DNA of 9,605 nucleotides from the NCBI GenBank assembly GCA_041595255.1, contig JBFHKR010000100.1:1-9605 (forward strand), written 5' to 3'. Under the pieces are notes generated by a model. It searched no databases, was not told where the DNA came from, and was given only the letters and a program-made list of their open reading frames with translations. A program made the translations under genes and the position numbers. Source of the stretch: PGYR01 sp041595255 (GTDB lineage Bacteria > Bacteroidota > Ignavibacteria > Kapaibacteriales > UBA2268). Shown piece by piece: positions 1 to 6,107 of this stretch. Positions within the stretch are counted from its first letter, which is position 1; every line of letters begins with the position of its first letter.

Positions 1-1166
1 TCTCTGCTTTCTCTTCTAGGAGGTCTATCGCCGCCTCTATCATCACGGTTGAATTTTGGTCTTTCGCTATCACGATCATCTCTATGAGGACGGTCTGCAC
101 CTTCTTCTTTACGGCGTCTGCCTATTCTGTCTTCGCTAAATGGTCTAGATTCACGATTAAATCGAGGTTTACCGGCTCCGCCGCCATCTCGTCTAGGTGG
201 TCTATCACCACTTCTTTTATCTCGGTCAAATTTCGGTCTGTCTCCATCAGAGCTTTGACCACGCCCTTCGTTGCGACGAGGACTAGATGCACGAGGGAAT
301 CGAGGTCTGTCTGCACGTTTTTCTTTATGCACAAATCCGCCACGATCGTCTCTTCTTGGTCCGCCGTCGTCGCGTCTAGGTCTTTCATCACGACGGTCAT
401 CGCCACTATCATTGTGCTGATAGCTTGACTCAGAAGCACGTTCTACGTATTTGATTTTATCCAAAGGCAATCCAGAAGTATTACCTTGTATAACAATAAC
501 GAACTCCATCTTGACTTTTTTGTCTTTAAACTTGTCATACAGCTCTTGGATAGTTCCGTAGTGATGAGTTTCATTTTTCATAGTAAGATTGCAAGCCAGA
601 TAAGCTCTCCTATTAGGGATAACTTGCACTGCATCTTCTAGTAAAGGCATAAGACGATATGGCGTTTCAAGCAGACAAAAAGTATCATCATTCATCGATA
701 GTTTTCTTAGTTCAGCTACTCTCTCTGGTGATGTACGAGACAAGAAACCAGCAAAGTAGAATCGCTCTATATCGAACCCACAGCGTACCAAAGCAGTCAT
801 TATACTAGTAGCGCCGGGAAGTACTTGCACATCCAAATTGCGGTTAACAGCAGTATTGATAAGCTGATTACCGGGGTCGGCGAAGGCAGGAGTACCACAA
901 TCAGAGATTAGAGCAATAGTTTTGCCTTCCTCTATCATCATAATAAACTCAGGATATCGCTCATCCTCGTTTTTCACAGTTATACTGTCCAGCTCTTTGT
1001 CCAAACTGAAGTATTTAAGTAATGCTGCAGCTTCTTTGTAGTTCTCGCAGAGTACTAAGTCCGCCTCACGCAGTACGTTGAGGGCGCGTATTGTAATATC
1101 ATTATAGTTACCGATAGGAGTTGATACTACGTACAACCTACCTTCTTTGGGAGTTAATTTACTCAA
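1..1166 (-). CDS. RsmI-like SAM-dependent methyltransferase with Arg/Asp/Gly-rich C-terminal tail (3' end outside window)
   Basis: The frame reads without a stop from a TTG at 1166-1164 to nt 1, giving 388 visible codons. No ATG lies between the upstream in-frame stop (near 1200) and the conserved core, so TTG is the best start. Residues 1 to about 240 form a tetrapyrrole-methylase-fold domain: GRLYVVSTPIGNYNDIT near residues 9-25, then CENYKEAAALL, ALISDCGTPAFADPG, VLPGATSIMTAL, FYFAGFLSR, LLETPYRL and LACNLTM. The family 2'-O-methylates C1402 of 16S rRNA (E. coli RsmI). Here the usual AEDTR-type motif is CENYKEA, so the exact target is uncertain. From about residue 250 the protein becomes a low-complexity tail of R, D, G and P with repeated [RK]P[KR]F[NDP]R motifs, at least 139 residues long and probably disordered and RNA-binding. 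Classical RsmI has about 286 residues and no such tail. Overlapping frames in the tail are shadows. Confidence 0.88.
   Translation of the reverse strand, partial: MSKLTPKEGRLYVVSTPIGNYNDITIRALNVLREADLVLCENYKEAAALLKYFSLDKELDSITVKNEDERYPEFIMMIEEGKTIALISDCGTPAFADPGNQLINTAVNRNLDVQVLPGATSIMTALVRCGFDIERFYFAGFLSRTSPERVAELRKLSMNDDTFCLLETPYRLMPLLEDAVQVIPNRRAYLACNLTMKNETHHYGTIQELYDKFKDKKVKMEFVIVIQGNTSGLPLDKIKYVERASESSYQHNDSGDDRRDERPRRDDGGPRRDDRGGFVHKEKRADRPRFPRASSPRRNEGRGQSSDGDRPKFDRDKRSGDRPPRRDGGGAGKPRFNRESRPFSEDRIGRRRKEEGADRPHRDDRDSERPKFNRDDRGGDRPPRRESR
9..239 (-). repeat. Degenerate in-frame repeats encoding RPKFxRD-GDRPPRR units
   Basis: Two 18-codon units inside the methyltransferase tail, at nt 239-186 and nt 62-9, encode RPKFDRDKRSGDRPPRRD and RPKFNRDDRGGDRPPRRE. 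They match at 14 of 18 residues and are 59 codons apart. Weaker copies of the core (KPRFNRESR near nt 168-142, RPRFPRAS near nt 308-285) lie in the same frame. The DNA copies have diverged more than the protein, which suggests the amino-acid pattern is maintained. Confidence 0.75.
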
Positions 1167-1258
1167 TTTCGTATTTCTAGTTAGTTTACAGATTACAAAT
1201 TAATGAAAATAACGCTCAACTAGAAGTATTCTTTTAGATTAGAAAGTTATAGAGTAGA

Positions 1259-1283
1259 TTGGGTCTAAAATTTATTATATTTG
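1259..1283 (+). promoter_or_regulatory. Possible Bacteroidota-type promoter for the thioesterase gene
   Basis: TATATTTG at 1276-1283 fits the Bacteroidota -7 consensus TAnnTTTG and lies 28 nt before the ATG at 1312. A TTG at 1259-1261 is the only -33-like element, and its 14-nt spacing is shorter than the usual 17-21, so the assignment is weak. The divergent gap 1167-1311 must also hold the promoter of the minus-strand methyltransferase, for which I see no convincing element. Confidence 0.25.
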
Positions 1284-1311
1284 GTTTATACATAATCACT
1301 AAGGTATAATT

Positions 1312-1728
1312 ATGACTATGAATAAGGTGCTAAACGAAATAAAGCTCAGAGTAGATTGGAGTGAACTTGATTATTTTGGTCACGTAAACAATGTAGCCTT
1401 TTTCAAATATATTCAATCTTCGAGAGTATGTTTTTTTGATAGAGTAGGATTAACAAAATCTCATAAAGAAACTAATATAGGACCCATCTTAGCTTCTTGT
1501 AATTGTGATTTTAAAAAACCACTCTTCTATCCTGGTACTGTTTCTGTGCTCAGTAGGATTGGATTTATTAAAGATACAAGCTTTTCTCTTAATCATATAT
1601 TAATAAATGAGAATGAAGATGTAGTGGCTGAAGCCCAAGATATCATTGTGCTCTATGATTTTAATAAGAATGAGAAAGTAACAATCCCGGATTCGCTCAA
1701 GGAATCATTTCAGAATCTAATGGACTAG
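1312..1728 (+). CDS. Acyl-CoA thioesterase, 4-hydroxybenzoyl-CoA thioesterase (YbgC/FadM-like) hotdog family
   Basis: A 138-residue single hotdog-domain protein, the usual length for this family, predicted to be cytoplasmic and to hydrolyse acyl-CoA or acyl-ACP thioesters. The signature VDWSELDYFGHVNNVAFF spans residues 14-31. D20 sits where the family has its catalytic aspartate, and GHVNN (23-27) opens the long hotdog helix. The end follows the family pattern, with AEAQDIIVLYDF (106-117) and a late IPDSL (125-129). AAGGT at 1300-1304 (6-7 nt upstream) supports the ATG at 1312; a second in-frame ATG at 1318 is possible. The gene stands alone, divergent from the methyltransferase, with a hairpin 15 nt after its stop. 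The substrate cannot be read from sequence. Confidence 0.88.
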   Translation: MTMNKVLNEIKLRVDWSELDYFGHVNNVAFFKYIQSSRVCFFDRVGLTKSHKETNIGPILASCNCDFKKPLFYPGTVSVLSRIGFIKDTSFSLNHILINENEDVVAEAQDIIVLYDFNKNEKVTIPDSLKESFQNLMD

Positions 1729-1742
1729 TATTCAGCTAAATG

Positions 1743-1775
1743 TAAAAGTATTCGAATTAGAATGAGATACTTTTA
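1743..1775 (+). terminator. AT-rich hairpin downstream of the thioesterase gene
   Basis: A perfect 9-bp inverted repeat, TAAAAGTAT (1743-1751) and ATACTTTTA (1767-1775), encloses a 15-nt loop, 15 nt after the stop. The right arm carries the T run (1771-1774), but no separate U tract follows and the stem has only one G-C pair. It may be a weak intrinsic terminator or an operator-like dyad. Confidence 0.35.
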
Positions 1776-1834
1776 AGTTTAGTATATTTTGGGGCAAGGG
1801 AATTAAATATCAAGATAATAATTAGAAAAGATTT

Positions 1835-2428
1835 ATGAACAACCTCCCCCCAATAAAAGCAACGCAAAAGACTGGCGACGAAGTAATAACAAACAACGGA
1901 GCAAAAACAGAATTTAGTTTGCTTGACTTTTGGCGATGGAGTGTTTCCGATTTAATTAGCAACGCAACTCGTGGAATATTAGCTGAGTTTATTGTTGGAA
2001 CTGCACTTGGGATAGATATGAGGGCGCTTAGAGATGAGTGGGACGCTTATGATTTGATTACAGAAGAAGGTATTAAAATAGAAGTAAAGTCATCAGCTTA
2101 TATTCAGTGTTGGGATCAAAAAAAACACTCAGCTATAACATTTTCAATTAGAAAAACGAAGAGCTGGGACTACGAGACTGATACACGAATAAAAGAATCA
2201 AAGCGACACGCTGATATCTATGTATTCTGCCACCTAAAACATACTGACCAAGAAACTATAGACCCACTGAAAATGGAACAATGGGATTTCTATGTACTTC
2301 CTACTTCACGTCTTGATACTTACGAACGTAGTCAGAGTTCAATTACACTAAACTCCCTCCGAAAACTCACCGATGCAAAGCCATATTCTGAACTCAAATC
2401 AGCAATAGTGGATGCGAGCCCTAAATAA
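1835..2428 (+). CDS. Uncharacterised PD-(D/E)XK nuclease-like protein
   Basis: A 197-residue cytoplasmic protein without signal or membrane segments. It fits a minimal PD-(D/E)XK fold: a helix with TRGILAEFIVGTALG (45-59) supplying E51, then WDAYDL (69-74) with D70/D73, then IKIEVKSSAYIQ (80-91) giving the E83-x-K85 pair and a trailing Q91. Conserved blocks continue with ITFSIRKTKSWD (101-112), SKRHADIYVFC (122-132) and QWDFYVLPT (149-157). I recall close homologues scattered through unrelated bacteria, annotated as hypothetical, with these blocks well preserved. The role is unknown: restriction-type defence, Mrr-like cleavage or repair are all possible. There is no methyltransferase, specificity or helicase partner in the window. 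An A8 run at 2118-2125 lies just after the catalytic segment. The ATG at 1835 has only a weak purine-rich upstream stretch; a start slightly downstream cannot be excluded. Confidence 0.7.
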   Translation: MNNLPPIKATQKTGDEVITNNGAKTEFSLLDFWRWSVSDLISNATRGILAEFIVGTALGIDMRALRDEWDAYDLITEEGIKIEVKSSAYIQCWDQKKHSAITFSIRKTKSWDYETDTRIKESKRHADIYVFCHLKHTDQETIDPLKMEQWDFYVLPTSRLDTYERSQSSITLNSLRKLTDAKPYSELKSAIVDASPK

Positions 2429-2500
2429 ATTCACCCCCTGATTAAATACACTCGCGTTCTATTCGTTACGAAAAGTCAGTATTAAAACAAGGCTTATGAA

Positions 2501-3157
2501 ATGAAAAATATTTATTTACTTCTACTCTTTCTAGTTCCTTTTGCTTCTTTTTCACAAGATAGCGATTTGGGTAATTGGATGATATACTTCGGTAATAAAG
2601 ACATTAGTGATAGATTCAATTGGCATCACGAAGTGCAGTACAGAAATTACAATGCGATAGGTGATTTGGAGCAATTGCTTCTCCGTACTGGTCTTGGTTA
2701 TAATCTGACCGAGGGGAATAATAACATATTGCTGGGCTACGGCTATATACTTAGTCAGAATTACTTAGAGCTAAGTGATGAAAAATTTGATGTCAACGAA
2801 CATAGAATATACCAACAATTCATAACCAAACAATCAATCGGAATTGTAAATCTGCAACATAGATATCGATTCGAACAACGATTCGTAGAAGATGATTTCA
2901 AACTTAGATTCCGTTATTTTCTCGCTTTTAATATACCACTGAATAACGAAGAATTAGTTGATAAAACGACTTATCTTTCTGTTTACAATGAACTTTTCAT
3001 CAATACAGAGGCAAATGTTTTTGACCGTAACAGACTCTACGGAGGCATAGGGTACAAAGTAAACAGTAATGTTCGTTTCGAGCTGGGCTATATGAATCAA
3101 TTTTTAGGAAATAAGAATCGAGATCAGATTAATATAGTTTCTTTTATTAATTTATAA
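2501..3157 (+). CDS. DUF2490 domain outer-membrane beta-barrel-like protein
   Basis: A 218-residue exported protein. Residues 1-18 are a classical signal peptide with a Leu-rich core (LLLLFLVPFASFS) and likely cleavage before QD. The mature part alternates aromatic and polar residues like beta-barrel strands and carries DUF2490 hallmarks: DLGNWMIYFGN (22-32), HHEVQYRNY (42-50), QHRYRFEQRF (119-128), RFRYFLAFNIPL (136-147) and the late RNRLYGGIGYK (177-187). DUF2490 proteins are common in Bacteroidota and have no established biochemical role; an outer-membrane location is inferred. AAGG at 2489-2492, 8 nt upstream, supports the start at 2501. An ATG at 2496 opens only a two-codon frame. It precedes the AlkC-like gene by 39 nt and may be cotranscribed with it, without an obvious functional link. 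Confidence 0.85.
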   Translation: MKNIYLLLLFLVPFASFSQDSDLGNWMIYFGNKDISDRFNWHHEVQYRNYNAIGDLEQLLLRTGLGYNLTEGNNNILLGYGYILSQNYLELSDEKFDVNEHRIYQQFITKQSIGIVNLQHRYRFEQRFVEDDFKLRFRYFLAFNIPLNNEELVDKTTYLSVYNELFINTEANVFDRNRLYGGIGYKVNSNVRFELGYMNQFLGNKNRDQINIVSFINL

Positions 3158-3196
3158 GTCTTGAAATATAGAATCGACAAATAACAATAATTATAT

Positions 3197-3934
3197 ATGG
3201 CATATAAAAAATTAAAATATTGGTTCGATAAAGACTTGGCTATTATGCTATCGGACAAAATTTGCGAAGTAAAACCAGATTTCAACCGAAAAGATTTCGT
3301 AAATAATGTAGATAGGAGTGTAATAGAGTTAGAACTAAAAGATAGAGTAGAGCTAATGGCTGACGAACTCTATAAGGAACTCGGAGAGGATTACACAAGC
3401 GGTATCCGAACTCTTATGAAAATAGTTGGGCCTGAAAATCCGAATGAAACAGGAATGTTCACAGAATACTATTGGTTGATGACCATAGCAAAATATATAG
3501 AGAAATATGGGTTAGACGATTTTGAGATATCTATGAGAGCAATAGAAGAGATTACTAAGCGAAACACCGGCGAATATGCTATCAGACCATATATTGTTGC
3601 CCACCCAGAAAAGACTATTAGTGTAATGCATGTGTGGTCTAAAAATGAAAACTTCCACATTCGTAGATTGTCTTGCGAAGGCCTAAGACCTCGTCTACCA
3701 TGGGCAAAGAAATTGGATATGTTTATAGAAAACCCCAATCGAATAATTCCAATACTAGAAAATCTGAAAGATGACAAGGTTAAATATGTCCAAAACTCAG
3801 TTGCTAATTGTATAAATGATATACTCAAAGACAACCTAGAAACAGGACTAGCACTAATAGAAAGTTGGAGCAAAGGTCAAATAGGCAAGGAAAGACAATG
3901 GATAATAAAGCATGCCACTAGAAAGCTAAAGTGA
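3197..3934 (+). CDS. AlkC-like DNA alkylation repair protein (HEAT-like repeat glycosylase)
   Basis: A 245-residue all-helical protein of the AlkC/AlkD superfamily (HEAT-like repeats). These are DNA glycosylases that excise alkylated bases without flipping them; characterised AlkC acts on 3-methyladenine and 3-methylcytosine. AlkC-type blocks are visible: GLDDFEISMRAIEEIT (105-120), TGEYAIRPYI (124-133, the S/T-E-F/Y-A-x-R-P motif), HIRRLSCEGLRPRLPWA (154-170) and KYVQNSVANCINDI (196-209). These point to AlkC rather than AlkD. The protein ends soon after the last helical repeat (TRKLK), so the C-terminal Ig-like domain described in some AlkC proteins is absent. The ATG at 3197 has no clear Shine-Dalgarno sequence but fits the family N-terminus. 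It is the last gene of the plus-strand block, converging on the VWA-OmpA gene with a 49-nt gap. Confidence 0.85.
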   Translation: MAYKKLKYWFDKDLAIMLSDKICEVKPDFNRKDFVNNVDRSVIELELKDRVELMADELYKELGEDYTSGIRTLMKIVGPENPNETGMFTEYYWLMTIAKYIEKYGLDDFEISMRAIEEITKRNTGEYAIRPYIVAHPEKTISVMHVWSKNENFHIRRLSCEGLRPRLPWAKKLDMFIENPNRIIPILENLKDDKVKYVQNSVANCINDILKDNLETGLALIESWSKGQIGKERQWIIKHATRKLK

Positions 3935-3983
3935 AGCTTATGAAATGAATAAGGTGAATTTTTGAAATTAGATATACATAAGT

Positions 3984-5414
3984 TTACTTCGCAGTAACTT
4001 TGAACATAGTTCTTCTGTTTTGCGCTCTGCCTTGTTCGGTATCATTGCTAGCTTCTGGTTGACTATATCCGAATCCTCTGTAACGCAATCTTCGCTCTTC
4101 TATACCTTTGCTGATTAGTGCATCCATTACGGCTTTCGCTCTGCGCTCTGATAGTTCTTGGTTGAATTCCTCACCACCTATATTATCTGTGTGTCCTTGC
4201 ACTTCTAACCTAATAGTTGGCTTGGACATCATCGCATCAACAATCTCGTTTAGTATAGGTTCTGATTGAGGTAATAAATCCGATTTGTTATACTCAAAAA
4301 GAATAGGTCTTTTGAATAAGTCACCAAAGTCAGACCACGGGAACAAGTCACTAGTGTCATAGTGATCGATAGCTACCATATTCGAATCTCTACCAGGTAT
4401 CGTCAACTCCGAGAATACTGTGTGGTAACCCCAATAATTCGGTGGTTTGTAGCTTATTAGGTAGTATTGGCGTAAACTATTGTATATATCACGTATGATA
4501 GCTAGTAATTCTTGCTTCGATTTCGCTCTGTAGAATCTACCACCAGTGTACCTAGCTAAATATACTAATTCTTGGTCTTGAGAGTAACCGAATGCAACTG
4601 TAAATATATGCACTTTCTCTTTTTTGGCATATTCTATTACTTTTCCAATGTCTATTTTGGAGTAGTTGTCATCGCCATCTGTGAATAGTACTAGCACTCG
4701 TGGGTCATCTTTGCTCGTGGTACTTAGTAGCTTTATGTTCTCTACTACTGCGTTTCTCATGGCAGAGAAAAGTCCTTTATTTTGATCTTTCTTAGCGTTG
4801 AATAACTGACGCAACCTAGAAGTATCATTATCCATTGGAACTTTTAGGTCGAACTTATTGTTGAAGCTACTTATGCCTATATTATCATACGAATACTTCT
4901 CATCAATAAGCATATTAGTTCCCATGTGGATTATGTCCAGAACAGGTTCCATAGAGCCGCTATAGTCAATAGTCAGCATAAGATTATAAGGTATAGAATC
5001 ACCAGCACCATATTCACGAACAGTGAACTCAGGTACATTGACCATTCGTTTCTTATATAGTTTACCTAGTTCTTCGTCAATTTTAGTGAAGTAAGTTATA
5101 TCCGGGTCTTGTTTGTAAGGGTTCGCCATCTGAGTAGCGAAATACCCAAGTGAGTCATATACACGAGTGAATAATCTAATTTCATTCGGATAATCTTCTA
5201 TCTCTAATCTAAATATATCGTATATTAACTTGTTTGGGTCTAGTGAATCTATTGGTTTACTACCAGAAATATAAATATCATCATAGTCAACGCTGTCCGC
5301 AATTGCGAAATCGTCATCTATGTCTTGTTGCATTTCGAAGCCCTTGGGTTTCTCACGACTACCACAAGCTACGATTATAAATCCAAGTAATATAATTAAT
5401 AGATTCTTTTTCAT
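3984..5414 (-). CDS. Lipoprotein with von Willebrand factor A domain and C-terminal OmpA peptidoglycan-binding domain
   Basis: A 476-residue envelope protein. A lipoprotein signal ends in a lipobox (IVAC) with lipid-attachment C17. An acidic linker follows (about 25-60), then a region of unclear fold, then a VWA domain at about 142-320 with MIDAS motif D150-Y-S-G-S154 and the strand VLFTDGDD (242-249, D246). Where the family usually has the MIDAS threonine (GGTALYDA-type), this protein reads NKGLFSA (212-218), so metal binding may be altered. The OmpA domain (about 368-476) is complete: LFEYNKSDLLP, GHTDNIG (407-413), LSERRA (421-426), GRAQNRR. D410 and R425 match E. coli OmpA D271 and R286, which hold diaminopimelate. 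It likely tethers to peptidoglycan from a membrane lipid anchor and presents the VWA domain for protein binding. Its ATG lies 5 nt after the methyltransferase stop, without its own Shine-Dalgarno, suggesting coupled translation. Confidence 0.9.
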   Translation of the reverse strand: MKKNLLIILLGFIIVACGSREKPKGFEMQQDIDDDFAIADSVDYDDIYISGSKPIDSLDPNKLIYDIFRLEIEDYPNEIRLFTRVYDSLGYFATQMANPYKQDPDITYFTKIDEELGKLYKKRMVNVPEFTVREYGAGDSIPYNLMLTIDYSGSMEPVLDIIHMGTNMLIDEKYSYDNIGISSFNNKFDLKVPMDNDTSRLRQLFNAKKDQNKGLFSAMRNAVVENIKLLSTTSKDDPRVLVLFTDGDDNYSKIDIGKVIEYAKKEKVHIFTVAFGYSQDQELVYLARYTGGRFYRAKSKQELLAIIRDIYNSLRQYYLISYKPPNYWGYHTVFSELTIPGRDSNMVAIDHYDTSDLFPWSDFGDLFKRPILFEYNKSDLLPQSEPILNEIVDAMMSKPTIRLEVQGHTDNIGGEEFNQELSERRAKAVMDALISKGIEERRLRYRGFGYSQPEASNDTEQGRAQNRRTMFKVTAK

Positions 5415-5419
5415 CTAGA

Positions 5420-6079
5420 TTATAGCTTTATCCCCATAGCCATGCCGTCACCAACGGTTACTAGGCAGCTTTCGTAAAGTGGACTATTTTTCAATATCTG
5501 GTTTAGCTCCTGTATTGCCTTGACATTACCAGGTTCACTTTTAGGATTGGGCTCTGCTATATGACCGAAGCCAAGGGCATTGTCAGCAGCGAATACACCA
5601 CCTTTACGGATTAGAGGAGTAGTTAGCTCGAAGTAGGTTTTATAACCTTTCTTGTCAGCATCTACGAATACGAAATCAAGTTCGTATTCTGGCTTCCATC
5701 CAGCTAGAAAATCTTTTGCATCTGCATTTATGACTTCTATTTTGTCTGCTAATCCAGCTTTCTCAGCCATTTGCTCTATAAATCGAGCATTCTTATCGAA
5801 TATCTCTACCGCTATTAGTTTACCACCTTCGGGTAGTGCTCTGGCCATAGTAATAGCAGAGTAACCAGCTAATGAGCCGATTTCGAGTACATATTTGGCA
5901 TTGATTGACTTTAGGAATACTTGCAAGAACTTGCCTTGCTCTTCTGAAATACATATCTCAGGGATTCCTGCTTCTTTCGCTTCTTGTTTTAGTTGTCTAA
6001 GAAAATCATCTTCTGATGAGAAATTTTTACGCAAGTATTGGTAAATCTCTTCTGTTACTTGAGTAGGACTTGATGACAT
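5420..6079 (-). CDS. SAM-dependent O-methyltransferase (family 3, caffeoyl-CoA OMT-like)
   Basis: A 219-residue class I methyltransferase of normal family length. SAM-binding motif I is VLEIGSLAGYSAI (64-76), with E92 at the end of strand 2 to bind the ribose and NADA (118-121) as the later cofactor contact. The divalent-metal site of this family is present: FVDADKKGY (138-146) with D140, and ADNAL (165-169) with D166-N167. The 26-residue spacing matches D163 and D189/N190 of alfalfa CCoAOMT. It would methylate a catechol-like or similar vicinal hydroxyl in a metal-dependent way; the substrate in this organism is unknown. It lies between an MCE gene (28-nt gap) and a VWA-OmpA gene (5-nt gap), all on one strand, but nothing connects its chemistry to theirs. 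A good Shine-Dalgarno sequence supports the start. Confidence 0.9.
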   Translation of the reverse strand: MSSSPTQVTEEIYQYLRKNFSSEDDFLRQLKQEAKEAGIPEICISEEQGKFLQVFLKSINAKYVLEIGSLAGYSAITMARALPEGGKLIAVEIFDKNARFIEQMAEKAGLADKIEVINADAKDFLAGWKPEYELDFVFVDADKKGYKTYFELTTPLIRKGGVFAADNALGFGHIAEPNPKSEPGNVKAIQELNQILKNSPLYESCLVTVGDGMAMGIKL

Positions 6080-6084
6080 ATTTT

Positions 6085-6089
6085 CCTCT
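6085..6089 (-). promoter_or_regulatory. Shine-Dalgarno sequence of the O-methyltransferase gene
   Basis: The minus strand reads AAGAGGAAAATATG, placing AGAGG 5 nt before the start codon at 6079. It is the clearest ribosome binding site in the window; most genes here have weak or no such motif. It fixes the start of this gene. Confidence 0.6.
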
Positions 6090-6107
6090 TATTCGGTTTT
6101 TATAATA

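Noticed and set aside
84..439. Open frames on both strands (plus 84-428, minus 122-439) that could be read as small proteins
   Set aside because: They are alternate frames over the repeat-rich RsmI tail. The true frame continues from the conserved methyltransferase domain, and neither alternative shows family features.
1167..1240. Promoter for the minus-strand methyltransferase
   Set aside because: The TAATTTG-like sequence has the wrong internal spacing for TAnnTTTG and no paired upstream element.
3469..3873. 134-codon minus-strand ORF opposite the AlkC-like gene
   Set aside because: It lies wholly inside a well-supported gene on the other strand and has no recognisable motif.
3937..3963. 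Hairpin CTTAT-7 nt-ATAAG followed shortly by TTTTT in the convergent gap, as a terminator
   Set aside because: The stem is only 5 bp with one G-C pair, and the T run starts 5 nt after it; too weak to call.
5652..5864. 70-codon plus-strand ORF opposite the O-methyltransferase
   Set aside because: Antisense shadow of a conserved domain, with no recognisable features.
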